A stretch of DNA of 64,000 nucleotides from Mixophyes australis. Lineage: Eukaryota; Chordata; Amphibia; Anura; Limnodynastidae. This document shows, in pieces, positions 43,123-55,477 of the stretch. Numbering within the stretch: position 1 is the first letter of the stretch; each line of letters starts with the position of its first letter. Made by a program: the position numbers and the translations under genes. Location: contig JAVHZZ010000005.1 in the NCBI GenBank assembly GCA_036250195.1, positions 125,988,098 through 126,052,097 on the forward strand. The letters are read 5' to 3'. Below the pieces are notes generated by a model. It made no database searches. It saw nothing but the letters and a program-made list of their open reading frames with translations, and was not told the origin of the DNA.

Positions 43123-44188
43123 TGTATCACGCATCTCACCAGTTTAGTTCCATTCTGAGCCTTGCATACATGGGTTTCCCGTGGTTACGCCTATCTGTTG
43201 TACAACCTGGCGTTCCTCTATCCTCGGACGCCATCTTGCCAAGCATTCTGCACATGCGTAACCCCAGGAATCTTTTTAAACCTCTGCTCCACGGTGATAG
43301 GAGAATCAGCAGCCAGTTCACTTTATTAGGGTCCTCACCCTTTCTATGGGTGTCAGTTCATCGGGTCTCCTACCTGATAGGAAGCATCTCCTCTGCATCT
43401 CCACTGACTCTGGTCCTTGCTCATACTTACCTTTGTTCCCGTCTTTGTGAGTTAGGCCGTTCATTCATCGGCTGTTGCATCGGTCCTGCTCCAGAATTAT
43501 AACACTTGTGTGCATCTTAGTGCTTTTACTCTCCGCAGTTCACTGCTTCACAGCATTACATGTTCAGCTTATTCCACAGTCATGACCTGTGACTTCACTG
43601 CAGAGTATCGCTCACCATCAGTCCTGTTCCAGAGTTATAACACCTGTGTGGGTCTCAGTGCTTTTGCTCTCTGCAATTCACCGCTTCACAACATTACCTG
43701 TTCAGCTTATTCTACAGTCAAGACCTGTGAGCTCACTGCAGGGTATCGTTCATCATTGGTCCTGTTCCAGAGTTATATCACCTGTGTGGATCTCAGTACT
43801 TCTGCTCACCGCAGTGCATCGCTTCACAGCTATATCTGTTTAGCTTATTCCACTGTTTAGACCTGTGACTGTATTCCCTGCTCAGCCTCTTCTATTATCG
43901 AGATTCGTGGCTATACTGCTGAAAATCGCACAGCACCCGTCTTGTTCCAGAATTCCCTACACCTGAGGCTACACTTCATTCTGCCTTACAGTTACTTTGC
44001 GGTTCTCTGTATTATCTGCTCTGTGCCCCCTAGAGGACCGCGACCTGCGGTTGAGAGCAGCTAAGATCTTATTCCCTTGCGGGAATCCCTGGTGAAAACC
44101 TCTTCTCCGTTAGACTCCGCACCTCTCTGGGGGTACCTGATACTCAAGCAGAGATAAAGACCATTCCAACTATTTGGCTTTCATGACA
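43123..44188 (+). repeat. Probable solo LTR
   Basis: About 1066 bp, TGTATCACGC to TTCATGACA. It has GCACATGCG in U3 and TTTTTAAACC as TATA candidate (about 43272), three 119-bp tandem units (43500-43860, each with GTTCCAGAGTTATA-type phrases), and the U5 block GAGGACCGCGACCTGC (44033-44048) with CTTGCGGGAATCCCTGG, as in the LTR at 24725-25846. No matching 5-bp flanks beyond CCT. Confidence 0.65.
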
Positions 44189-44556
44189 CCTAGTTTGACT
44201 AATTTATTTCCATACATTTTTCAGCAATAGAATAAAGAAGGTCCAACATTTTTACCATATAAAAAGACAATAACTGAATGATGGAATCTCTGATTTACTG
44301 TATGTTTTATTGTTATTTTTTGTTTTATTTGTATAATATGTAATAAATAAAAAAAATTAAAAAACAAACATATTAGTTAATTTACAGAAGAATGCAAGTC
44401 ATTAAAGCGTATTTAGTTTCTACCTATTAATGTGCAGTTTTTATTTCTAACCATGGTAAATTGCAAAATAGCTTCCCTAGAGTCTGTAATACATTATTAC
44501 AAATCTAATGCCATTATTCTTTTGCTTAAATCTATGAGGGTGGCTAGAGGGGCACA
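44189..44556. other. No gene seen
   Basis: AT-rich. Confidence 0.5.
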
Positions 44557-44920
44557 CATTATTATTATTATTACCATTTAGTTATATAGCGCCACTAATT
44601 CCGCAGCGCTGTACAGAGAACTCACTCACATCTGTCCCTGCCCCATTGGGGCTTACAGTCTAAATTCCCCTAACATACACACACACAGACAGACAGACAC
44701 ACACACAGACACAGACAGACTAGGGTCAATATGATAGTAGCCAATTAACCTACCAGTATGTTTTTGGAGTGTGGGAGGAAACCGGAGCACCCGGAGGAAA
44801 TATACGCAAACACAGGGAGAACATACAAACTCCTCACAGATAAGGCCATGGTCGGGAATTGAACTTATGACCCCAGTGCTGTAAGGCAGAAGTGCTAACC
44901 CCTTAGCCACCGTGCTGTAC
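44557..44920. repeat. (ATT)n-headed interspersed repeat, copy 2
   Basis: ATT repeats, then ATATAGCGCCACTAATTCCG, a CA/GACA microsatellite (44670-44720), CCAATTAACCTACCAGTATG, GGAGGAAACCGGAGCACC and CTTAGCCACCGTGCTG. Nearly collinear with 48509-48815. The family name cannot be fixed by eye. Confidence 0.85.
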
Positions 44921-45723
44921 GTATTTTAATATTCTATCATCACTGAAAGAACCACATATCCCATCATGCCTTGTGTCAGTGATTGTGATATGTAGTGGGG
45001 TTTTATATATTCAAGTTGGGCAATCTCATACATGTCATGGCCCTCATGGTGCGGCCCTCTAACCTTCAAAATGGCAGTAGAGTACCTTTAATCTCAGTAA
45101 TTAGCTAAGTTAATATATTTAATCATTGAAAGAGACACCTATCTGTAATAACAGATCAGCAAGTATTTTAAACAAGTGTTACGTGCTATAAAAACAAATC
45201 TGACAATAAAGCAGGAAGGACTGGGGAACATAGGTTAAAGAATTGAGGGCCACATGTTGCCTATCATTGAGACTTCGTGTAGACATTAAACAAGCTAAAG
45301 GCATGTGCAGAACTAACTACTTCTACTTGTCTGAATGCATTGAAGGGTTTTCTCTGCTCCAGTGTAAAAACCTAATACTTGCAAAACAGGGAGCCTCAGT
45401 AAAATGGAGGAAAGGTACAGTCAATAAAAACAGGGTCAGGACTGAAGTTAATAAAAACATTTTAAACTTAAAAAATAAAAAATGTATATTGAATTCTCTG
45501 AGGAAGAGTAGCCAAGAAACAGCTTTTGTAGTAAAGTACTTAGTCTATGTCAGTTAGCAAATTATACTGTTGCTTGACAAGTTTGGTATAAAAGAAAAAT
45601 AATAAAAAACATATACAATCTAAAATTTTTCTTTAAGGCAATTTTATAAGGCTACATGAGGACAACAATTTAAAAAGGACATGCATGGTAAACTTACCTA
45701 GCTACATACAACTATTGTTCGAA
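44921..45723. other. No gene seen
   Basis: The 104-codon frame at 45243-45557 is low in information (Lys/Asn-rich) and matches nothing I know. Confidence 0.45.
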
Positions 45724-46000
45724 GTCTGAATTTTATTGATATAGAGCCAACACATTCAGCTGCTGTGTTATACAAAACAATTTTGTTCAGGTTCATGATA
45801 TCCTGACCATAAACAGCAATCTAATTTTCCTACCACAGGCTCACAGATAGTAGGGCCAATATGTCTTTGGTCTGTGGGAAGAAACTGAAGAAAATCCATG
45901 CAAACATGAGAGAACATGCAATCTGCATGCAGATAGCACCTTGTTAGTCAAACTGCTGGCCCCAGAGCTTAGAGGCAGCAATGCCACAGTACCACCCATA
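45724..46000. repeat. (ATT)n-repeat family, copy 3 (old)
   Basis: Diverged version of copies 2 and 4: TATTGATATAGAGCCAACAC, then GTCTGTGGGAAGAAACTGAAG, CATGCAAACATGAGAGAACA, and AGAGGCAGCAATGCC before a CACAGTACCACCC end. Confidence 0.65.
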
Positions 46001-48508
46001 GAAATAGCAGTACAGCATTCTAGAATTGCTTCTTTTGCAAACTGTCATGATAATTATGTTTTCTCTACAGTATATAAAAATATTTTCTAGAGGTGTTGAT
46101 TTATTCTGGACCCCTTAGAGCTATATTATAACTTTGTGAAATGACAAAAATAAAAAAATTGCTTTGTATCAGTTCCATGTCAATAAATACCAGAACATTT
46201 TTGGTAGCTTTCTTTTAAGTTATAAACTTGTAACAAAAGCATTAATTTTATTTATATTCAGATCAGGAAATAAATATATATTAATGAAGCAAGATTTTTG
46301 AGAGAACTGCATTGTTATTAAATTGGGTACAAAAAAAACACCACATTCATATTCATTACCAGTAAGATGGGACATGCCTCAAATTAAGGAAATCCATTAA
46401 TCCAGTTAGGGCATAATTAGATCCAACGCTTGAAGTTCTAATTTTATATGTAAAGCCCTTAGCTGCCAAGACGTTTGTGTCTTAAAGTGGCACAAATCTT
46501 CATATCATATATTTTCAAAAATGTTGATGATTTTGATAAACTCTTTGTAGAGCTGTCACTTCTGGAGTTTGCATTAGCACTGATATTTAATTATTTAAGG
46601 TTGATGTGCCTCACTCTAAAAGATCAATATAAACCATTACTGGACATTAGGTATATTGAAGAATGTGTATTGAATGAGCTAAATAAAGCACTTTAAATAA
46701 TGAAAATATTTAAACTGAACTAAGCATGCCAGGTCGTTTGCTGATAAATGCCTTTATAGAGAGTTACAGCTTTTCTATCCTGCGCCACTCAGGAGCAGGA
46801 CAGTCTGAATGACAATAAATATCTACAAATGTTCAAAAAACAGCACGCAGGTCTAGATAGGTATTGAAAATAGGATTTAAGTTTCTTTACATTTTTTATT
46901 TTTTTATTATTTAATATACCAAGAGCCCGTTAATCAGTTTGACAGACACACCCAATCCTAGACAAGAGAAATGTTTTGTTCAGATTTGTGGGCTTGTTAT
47001 TAATTTAAGAATGTAAAATAAAAGACATAGGATCATGTCCAGTGATGTCATTACAAGAATAACATCCATGCTATGTAAATGCTGTGGATATGTGTTTTTT
47101 GATTTTCATTAAACATATGAAGGGCTTACTTATTAAAGTACACCTGTCACTTACACACAGTGGAAGTAGGTTTCTTTTTTAACTAATTAACGTTCATTCA
47201 GAAACCATTGCAATATGGATATAGGAATGATGGAATTCTATGTTCAATAAAGGAAACAGGAGACAGAAGCAAGGTGAAAAAGGATTTAATATAATACACT
47301 GCACTAGGTAATGCACAGCAGAGATAGGTCTCAAGTTGCACAAACTGCCAATTCTGGCAAGAGTTAAGTACAGAAAAATCAGGCTGGTATAAAGTTTAGT
47401 TACAACAAGCAGCAACCAATCACAATACTTGAGCTATTTATTTAAAAAAAATGTTTCTATTTAATGCCCAAACAGGAAGCAGGACGATGGCTTATTAGTT
47501 TAGTAAAGTTCTATATTTAGAGAGATTAGATTTAGAATATATTAATTTTTTAATCTTTAATCAAAGTAATCAACTTTGTCTCTAACCAGGATGAAAATCA
47601 GAATGAAGCAGGATGAAAATAAAGAGAAAGTCAGACACAGTTTATTAGAGATATAATTTTATGAGATAGAGGTGCTTTAAATTGAATAGTCTGACATGGG
47701 CTTCATTTTATAGAAATTGACTGTTCATACCAATTGTGGTATATAAGAAATTATTGTATATAGCTGTCAAGGTAGAGAATATCCTTTTTCTAGCCAAATA
47801 TTTGTAAAGAATATGAAATAATTAGATTACACAGAAGGGGATCATATTTTACATCACATTTCAATTGATACTGTACAGACAGACCTTCTGTCTTCCTGAA
47901 GATTCTGTTACATCAAGTTATTGAGAGAAGCTTATTTTTATAGATTTAATATGATTAAAAATATTCACCATTGATTCATTGAGGGAAATATAGCTTCAAA
48001 GGCTATGTGGTTGAACACAGAGGAAGTGTCTATTACCTTTCACCCGGTACTGACATCCTCTATAAAATAATAAAAAGACAAACATAGGGTCAGCAAATAA
48101 GATCTCTTAAGTTATAATATGGTTTTGCTACAGTGAGCATTGAATGAATTGCCCATTATATATCAGGGTGAATAATAAAATAGGAGGTAGATATTTTAGG
48201 TTAAAATTTATGATCTGTTCAAGGTATATATTGTGTGAAGGGTCAGAGACATTTTGGATGCCACATTATTTTAGTTGAAAGAAAAATGGCAATGAGAGTA
48301 TATAATTAAATGGTGTTTGCACAAACTTACTCTGAAATGACTGTAAGAAATAAGAAGACTTGTACATACAATATTGTAGGTGAACAATGTTAATTTCAAG
48401 ACAACATATTAGTATGTTGAATACGAGAAAGGTGGAAATAAAAGAGCTGGAAAATAACAAATATTTTTTGATAGAAACAATCTGTTTATGGGTAAGCCAT
48501 GATTATAG
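46001..48508. other. No gene seen in 2.5 kb
   Basis: AT-rich DNA with only short frames and no repeat I can name. Confidence 0.5.
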
Positions 48509-48815
48509 GTCATCATCATCATCATCATCACCATTTATTTATATAGCGCCACTAATTCCGCAGCGCTGTACAGAGAACTCACTCACATCAGTCCCTGCCC
48601 CATTGGGGCTTACAGTCTAAATTCCCTAACACAGAGACAGACACACTAGGGACAATTTGTTAGCAGCCAATTAACCTACCAGTATGTTTTTGGAGTGTGG
48701 GAGGAAACCGGACCACCCGGAGGAAACCCATGCAAACAAGGGAAGAGCATACAAACTCCTCACAGATAAGGCCATGGTTGGGAATTGAACTCATGACCTC
48801 AGTGCTGTAAGGCAG
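48509..48815. repeat. (ATT)n-headed repeat family, copy 4
   Basis: CAT-repeat head, then TTATATAGCGCCACTAATTC and the same order of blocks as copy 2; it stops after GCTGTAAGGCAGG. Confidence 0.85.
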
Positions 48816-51800
48816 GTCTCAAGTGATCTTATAAATTAGCAACTTAATGAAAATAATGAAACAGAATATATCATTTTATCCCTCTATATTGGTTTGACAA
48901 TGTACTAATTCTGTGTTTTAAGTATGATAGTAATTAAATATAATTTTAGGAGTGGTTATAAGATGCTACAAACATTCATATGTGTGGACTGATTAATGAA
49001 GAGGTGCGTAATCCTGCTCTATTTAACCACACAACAGATTAAAGATTACATTCCTTTGACAAAGTCCAATACATGATATTAATCAAACGTGTCAGCAGGT
49101 GACTTAAAACTGAGGATCTAATGTTGGCGATGATATCTGAGCAGCCATATTCTTTTATATATTAGTCTGATCAGTGCTCAAGTGAGGTGGTATGCTCCAG
49201 TATGACATATTGGCACTTCTCCATCCCACTTCTTCAGCTTTGCCAGCAGTAAGCAGGACAGGCAAGGAGAGGGGGCACCATCCCTGAGAGGTGGCGGACA
49301 CATGGTGGATAGCATTACATCATTTAACATTGTTTTTTATTATACTATATAGTGCTAAAATGAATCTAAAATTAATTTCACTACATCAAATCGCTAAACC
49401 TTCAGGAGGCCTAGGATTCTGCCTCGGCCGTTCATTTCAAAGTTCCATACCAGCACTTCTAAATTTCCACTTCAACCACTGAGTCTGATACTTAAAGACA
49501 TTTTTGATCCTGGCTTAAGTCATTTAAGGTGCCCTTATGGACAGAAGTTGCTACTTTCAGATCAGAAGTGTGCAATTCATCGAGACACTGTACCTACAAA
49601 CCAGAGGAGAACTTGGCTATAATCCAAGGACAGGGTAATTCAGCATCTGTGGATAGAGTAGAATGGCTTTTTCCTAAACTGTGGACATTGTCTTGAAATT
49701 TTTAAATGTGATTTGGACTTCTATTTTGGGTTTTAAGTACAATTTTTGCCAGATTTTTAATATATCCTACATGTGCTGGCTTAATCAATGGGGAGATAAT
49801 ATATATATGGAAACTAGATTGCAATTGTGATTTGTTGAGATATGTGCTATTGTCGTATTTGCTATTGATTTTAATTGATGAATAAAACATTTTATTATTT
49901 ATTGTAAGATTGTGGAGTCAATTATTATAATTTCATTAGCATAATTCTGCCTGCTACTATTTAAAGTTAATTTTTGTTAAATAGGATTTATTACTCTTTA
50001 TACAAGGTTCTTGGCACATAACATCCTCCTATAGACAAAGGGCTTAATGCAGAGAGTGATGTATGCCTGTTTATATGCCTAAAATCCAGCTGCATGCATA
50101 TGTGCCTATGCAGATTTATGTGATTTTGACACTTGTGACCACTTGCGAATGGAGGGGAAGGAAGATGCATATAGGCCAAGTACATTAAGGGCATGTTTGT
50201 TTAATTGCAAACAGATGCAAACCCGCACAGTGGCTTATATATGCCAGTCAGTTGTCATGTCACTTGCAGCTGCTGGAGGGCAATAGCAAATGCACAATGA
50301 TGATGGTCGCCAGCACTAGACCACCTTCACTTTTGCTTGAATGATAGCGGATTCACCTTTCCAACTGATGCACTTTCTTCATTACTCTTGGATATAACAT
50401 ATGAGATAGAGGATTAATGGAAACATGTTTATTTAGTGACAATTTCCTAGGCAAGCAAACATACTCCATTTTTTATTTTTTAAACATAATAGCGATTGTG
50501 TCTTTCACTGTCTGTACAAATGCCAACAAACCAATTTGTTGCTTATGACGTCTATATAACAATGTTCATGTTTCTCTACTATGATTGAATTGCGTCTGTG
50601 TATTGTACTGGCATTTTCACGAACACAAAAACAATAGTAAAAACAATATTCTGTATTTAAATTTACACACACTCTTGAAAAATGTTTTCCTCTTAGATTT
50701 TGCTGTTTAGAAATTTAAACACCTTTTCCAATAGTAACAAATTGAAATATAATATTCCTGTAATTAAAAAAATGAGCCTTTTTTTAATAAAAAAAACACT
50801 TGTAGCATATGTGTTTTTGTTCAACCTTAAACACATTTTTTATTTAATAGGTAAGATCCTGAAACAGTCACATAAAAAAATAAAATGAAAAATAAAAACA
50901 TTTATAACCTTTGAAATTGATCATTTATTATTGTTATTTCTCAGTTCAGGCTCCTACCTCACATCATCTTGGAAGCTTTGTACATTGTGACTTTGAATCT
51001 ACGATTGGCATCTATATAGCAATACTACCACTGCAGATAAAATTGTTGGCTATTTTACATTTCTGTGCATCTTGATCTTTCCAGAACACAAATGGCAGGG
51101 ATGTCCCAGATTACTTTTAATCAGATGCACAACAAGTGCTACGAGGATTGAAGTCACACATGTGGCAGTTTATTAAATTGCTGTTGGATGAGGAATTTTG
51201 TGGGGGCATAAAACAGCAGTTTTATAATATTGCACATTATCCATGTGTTCAAGGGTAGTAGATTGTACCCATGTACCCTAGGAATCTTTGGGAACAAATT
51301 AATCTATGTTAACAAAACAGCAAATATTTGTATTCCATCAAGTGATATATGTGATGTGTCTTTCCTTATTTGTAACCTTCTTGACTGATGTCATGGGCGT
51401 GCCCATACCTTCTTATTTATGGGACAACAAATTAATCATGTGTGACTATCCGGTACTTTTTTTTATTTGTTTTTCTAAAAATATATTGCATGTTTGATAA
51501 ATTTGTCATGTAAGTATGATTGTACATAGAGCACAATAGTTACCCCAATAAGTGTTGGTCCCAATTATCACAGTGTTACTTAATATATAATTCTTTTTTC
51601 TTTCCCCAACACTTTTAGCAAAAATCACCTAAATCCACATATTCCAGAGAATAGCGTGTGGTATAACATTGGCTTGAAATACACATTGGTAATTCTTTCT
51701 AAAATATTTTTGTTTTACTTTAAGAAGACAGTGCCTATCCTCCCAAGCCATGGCTCCTCACTCTTCTTTTACATTCAGTCACAGAGAACAAAGTCACATA

Positions 51801-51869
51801 TAATACTGCATATACCTCAACCATATCAGTCAATTTATGAAACTTTGGGCTTCTCAAAGCCAGTTTTCA
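48816..51869. other. No gene seen; contains a MITE end
   Basis: AT-rich. Only the 49443-49481 MITE fragment is assignable. Confidence 0.5.
49443..49481. repeat. Right end of the 29703-29834 MITE family
   Basis: CATACCAGCACTTCTAAATT and TCCACTTCAACCACTG match the right end of the MITE with two changes. Confidence 0.75.
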
Positions 51870-52116
51870 TTATCTTAAACCGACTGGAGGAGTCTTCATG
51901 TATGTGCTGAATGTCGTGTTCGACATTATTGCTGTGTTTGCCATTTTTAATAATATTACCCTCACACATGGGGTGCAGATTGAGAAGGAGGTTGACATTG
52001 CGTTAGATGAACAAAAAGTTGAAGTTCTTGAGCTTTCATCACTGCCTGAAAGCAAGCAGTCTTGCAATGAGATAATCCAACAATATTTCAGTTGTAAATG
52101 CAACCTTAACAGATAG
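51870..52116 (+). pseudogene. Harbinger transposase C-terminal relic
   Basis: Frame through 51898-52116 reads GGVFMY, FDIIAVFAIFNNITLTHGV and QIEKEV. The order GG-x-x-x-Y, then I-I-x-A-(x)-A-x-(L/F)-(H/N)-N-I is the conserved C-terminal block of Harbinger/HARBI1 transposases (LHN motif), with His replaced by Asn. Nothing upstream is recognisable, so this is a small fossil of the nuclease C-terminus. Confidence 0.55.
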
Positions 52117-53701
52117 GCTAACAAAGGCAATTTCTACATATTATTTATAGTGTAAGCTGTGATCAAAACATCTGACAGTTGTTAAACTAAACAATTTAAA
52201 CCTTTAATTTGAATTTTCTCAGTAATGTATAAATTGGTTGACTGTATTTTACTAATCCAAAATAAAATATAGAAAAATAAAATATGCCTACTCAGCAAAA
52301 CTGCACCAACATATTGAAGATTCACTTACAATATCTCACAACTAGATCCCTCTGCTCTGTGGATGATTTGAATCTCTCATCCATACTTATTACCTGTTTC
52401 AACTCCCAGGCAAGAATGCCAAGAGGAATTTGGGGATCAGCACAACAACTTTTTTGCACCCTCCTTCCACATGTGATAAGTAAGGGTGCTGTATGCTGCC
52501 AAAGCGGTGTGGCCACATGTGGAGGGGCGTGGTCAACAGGGGACATGGCTGCAGTTCTTTAGACATGACATATTGAGGGAGATTCAATTGCTGACGATGC
52601 GACAAGGTTAACCTAAAACAAATAATATGAGAGGTGGTACTGGGAAGAGCACTAGGTATCAATCTGACACCCTGGCCCAGAGATCAATTAAGGCTCTGGG
52701 GTGCCTGGCCTGGGATACATTAGACAGGGGGGCCCCGATGATGTAACATGGTTATCATTTTAGACAGATTTTATACAATACACAGGCAATACTGTGTGCA
52801 CTATTGTTAGGTGCATGGAGTTCTGCCTTCATGAGCAGTACAAGGTGAAGCTGGACATACTCCCAACTGTCCTTGCAGTCAGACCAAATCCTGACTAAGC
52901 AAGACAGTCACCCAAATTCAGGACTGTCCCACCAGATTCAGGACAGTTGATAGACTGTCCTGCTCTCTCCCAACTTTTCTTTTCACTCTCACAACTTGTG
53001 GCTACTGGTTATCTCAGTTGCAGCTTGTCTTGATCCTGGAATGTTGGATGCCCTTTTTGAAAAAAAAATGGGTACATGAGATTTAGAAAACTCCAACCAG
53101 CCCTAGTGTTAAATCAGTAGCACCCATGTTTTATAATTATGCCTCCCTCCATCCCCAACATTAAAATAATAATATTCACATTTGCTAAATAGATCTATTG
53201 TCCCACAATCAGCCCTGACATTAAAATAATAGCAAACACATTTAATAAATAGACCTATTTCCCTCCAACCATCAAGCATTAAATTAATAGTATTCCCATT
53301 TAATATATAAACCTATTTCTCTCCCACCAAATAGCCCCAGCAACCATCCCAGGCATTAAATAATTCATATTCAAATTTAATGAATAACCCTCTTCCCCAT
53401 ATTCATTTTATAGCCCTAAACCACCCCAACTTTTAATTTAAGGTCCTGTCACCTAACCTTAAATTATAGGCACCACTATTAAATTAAATATCCCACCAAT
53501 AAATTAAATTGCCCCACCATCAGCACACAAATAAAATAGCACCCATTAAATAATTAGCCCCCGCCTGCACTCCACCATTAAATAGCCTACCTCACATACT
53601 ATATTAAGACCCACCTTCCCTCACATATTATATTAACATACTGCCCTCCCTCACACACACACTATACTAACATAACACACACTATATTAAACATAACACA
53701 C
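52117..53701. other. No gene seen; degenerate tandem repeats
   Basis: 53140-53400 shows 60-70 bp degenerate units around CATTAAAATAATAG and ATAAATAGACCTATTT. 53640-53701 has CACACACTATATTAACATAA units, which resume after the retrovirus at 63465. Confidence 0.6.
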
Positions 53702-54541
53702 TGTCGAAGTCAGCAAATTGGATAAAGTCATTTCAATTAAAGTCGAGCAAACTTGGTTGTCTTTGTCTGAAAAGATGCGTACGGTACACTACGACGTATT
53801 AGGGCACGCTACGGTGTGAAAGGGCGTACGCATCCACTACACGTGGCAGCAACAGTAATTGGTCTTTTACCATACATTCGCACAAACACGCATACTTATA
53901 AAATAGTACACATTAATGGTAGTTGCAACACATAGTCAGTTATGTCGAAATATAGTAGTATTTATATGTTATATTAGAGTTACATGCATATTAGTGAAAT
54001 ACACGGAACAGGTTGAAGGAATCATATCATGAGTGGTATCATAATAAACCTCTTTACATATCCTACTGTTTGGTTCACTCTGCGAGGGAATCACAGAGTG
54101 CATACACAAGTTATGAATGATAGGGAATTATGAACTACTTAAGACAAAGGAATCTTGGTGGGAAGAGCCGAGCATACCCCCTGGGGAGGTGACCCCCTCC
54201 TTTGGATTCCTTAGGATGAACTAGCAAATGATTGACAACCCCTTGGACCTTCCTGAGACCTGGACCAATAGATGCAAGCTATACCATCTTCATTGTAATA
54301 CTGTATTTCTGTGTGTATATAAGCAGCAGCTTCACATCTAGTGTTCAGACATCTTGTCCCCAGACTTCAGGATTGAATGACTGCACACTGGATCCAGAGC
54401 GTTTGCGATAAGTAACGGCTGTATTTATTATCACTTTGCTTGAACATATTATTCTACTATTTGCGAATAAATCTTTGTGCGTTGGAAACACAAATCGAGG
54501 TTCGACAATTGTTATTGGTTAGCGACAATACGCACATAACA
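53702..54541 (+). repeat. 5' LTR of the retrovirus
   Basis: TGTCGAAGTCAGC to CACATAACA. TATATAAG at 54316-54323, AATAAA at 54466-54471. CG-rich CGTACGG and GCACGCTACGG phrases lie in U3. Confidence 0.93.
54316..54323 (+). promoter_or_regulatory. Retroviral TATA box
   Basis: TATATAAG in the 5' LTR; the 3' LTR has TATAGAAG at the same place, a weakened box. Confidence 0.7.
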
Positions 54542-54544
54542 ATT

Positions 54545-54562
54545 TGTGGGCTCGTGAGCTTT
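54545..54562 (+). promoter_or_regulatory. Primer binding site, Pro-tRNA-like
   Basis: TGTGGGCTCGTGAGCTTT follows the LTR end after 3 bases. The first 11 bases match the Pro-tRNA type site TGGGGGCTCGT with one change; the rest diverges. Confidence 0.55.
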
Positions 54563-55477
54563 GGAGGTTTCGTTGCCGATAATACGCAAGACCAACGGAT
54601 TTCGGTTCCGCAACAAAGGGTGGAGACGCGTCATATACGAGTAAGAACGCAATGTGTTCAAAACCTGAATTTTACTCTGTGTTGTGAAACCGAATGTCCG
54701 TTTTGCATTGTCTAGGGCACGCTAACTAGAACCTAGGGAGAAAAGAGAAAACTGTTTCTTTTTTCTGTCATTGTGCGTTTTAACTGTATTGCATTGCTTA
54801 GCGTATGTGTATTTCCTGCTGTGCGTACGCAAACTTCCGGTAGATTTGCCACGTGGTTAAACAATCGTCTTGATAGTTATTATATGTGCATAATATAATT
54901 ACTTGTGAAAGCCTCTGAGATATTATTACTGTTGTTGGGAACTGTTGATTTTCTGTGCAGAAAAGGTGTATAGTGTGTGATTTTATAACGTAGATACACT
55001 GTTTATTATTCATTGTGCTCAGTTGCTGTCTGACGAGGCGGATTGCCCAACTGAAGGACGGTATACAGGGCAGGTATACCGAATGCGAAAACAGGGTTTT
55101 CGCAAAGCGCTATCAATAGATCGCAAGGTTTGCTAATAATTAGTATTGGTAGGCAGTGCGATCTAACCGCACCGTTAGTGCGAATTATTGAAGCAGCTAG
55201 GAGGAATTATATTGGAAAGGCTGGTTGATTGTATCGACTTTGTTCTCCCAGTTATAATAAACTCAACAGATTTTGTGGTTTAGCCAGGGTATCGAGGAGC
55301 TGATAGCCCTTGGGTCCCACAGTGATATTGTCTGTGTTTGGGGTCCTTGTTTAATACAAGAGGAAGTGAGTGGACGCGGCTTGAGCAAATACGTCCACGG
55401 CCAGTAAGAGATCTCTAGCGGTAAAGTGTTTGTAGCAAATTGCTGAAAGCATTCTGCATAGATTGGGGTTGTTCAAC
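54563..55477 (+). other. Retroviral leader
   Basis: About 0.9 kb between primer site and gag ATG with no long frame; packaging and splice donor signals would lie here but cannot be assigned by eye. Confidence 0.6.

Noticed and set aside
43123..44188. Target duplication for the 43123 LTR
   Set aside because: TTCCT and CCTAG share only CCT; borders could be off by a few bases.
45243..45557. 104-codon open frame as a gene
   Set aside because: Lys/Asn-rich, no domain, AT-rich context; expected by chance.
51656..51910. Open frame upstream of the Harbinger relic
   Set aside because: No motif, and its frame differs from the Harbinger reading.
55463..55477. Start of gag at 55463
   Set aside because: The codon is TTG; ATG 55478 gives a myristoylation-type N-terminus.
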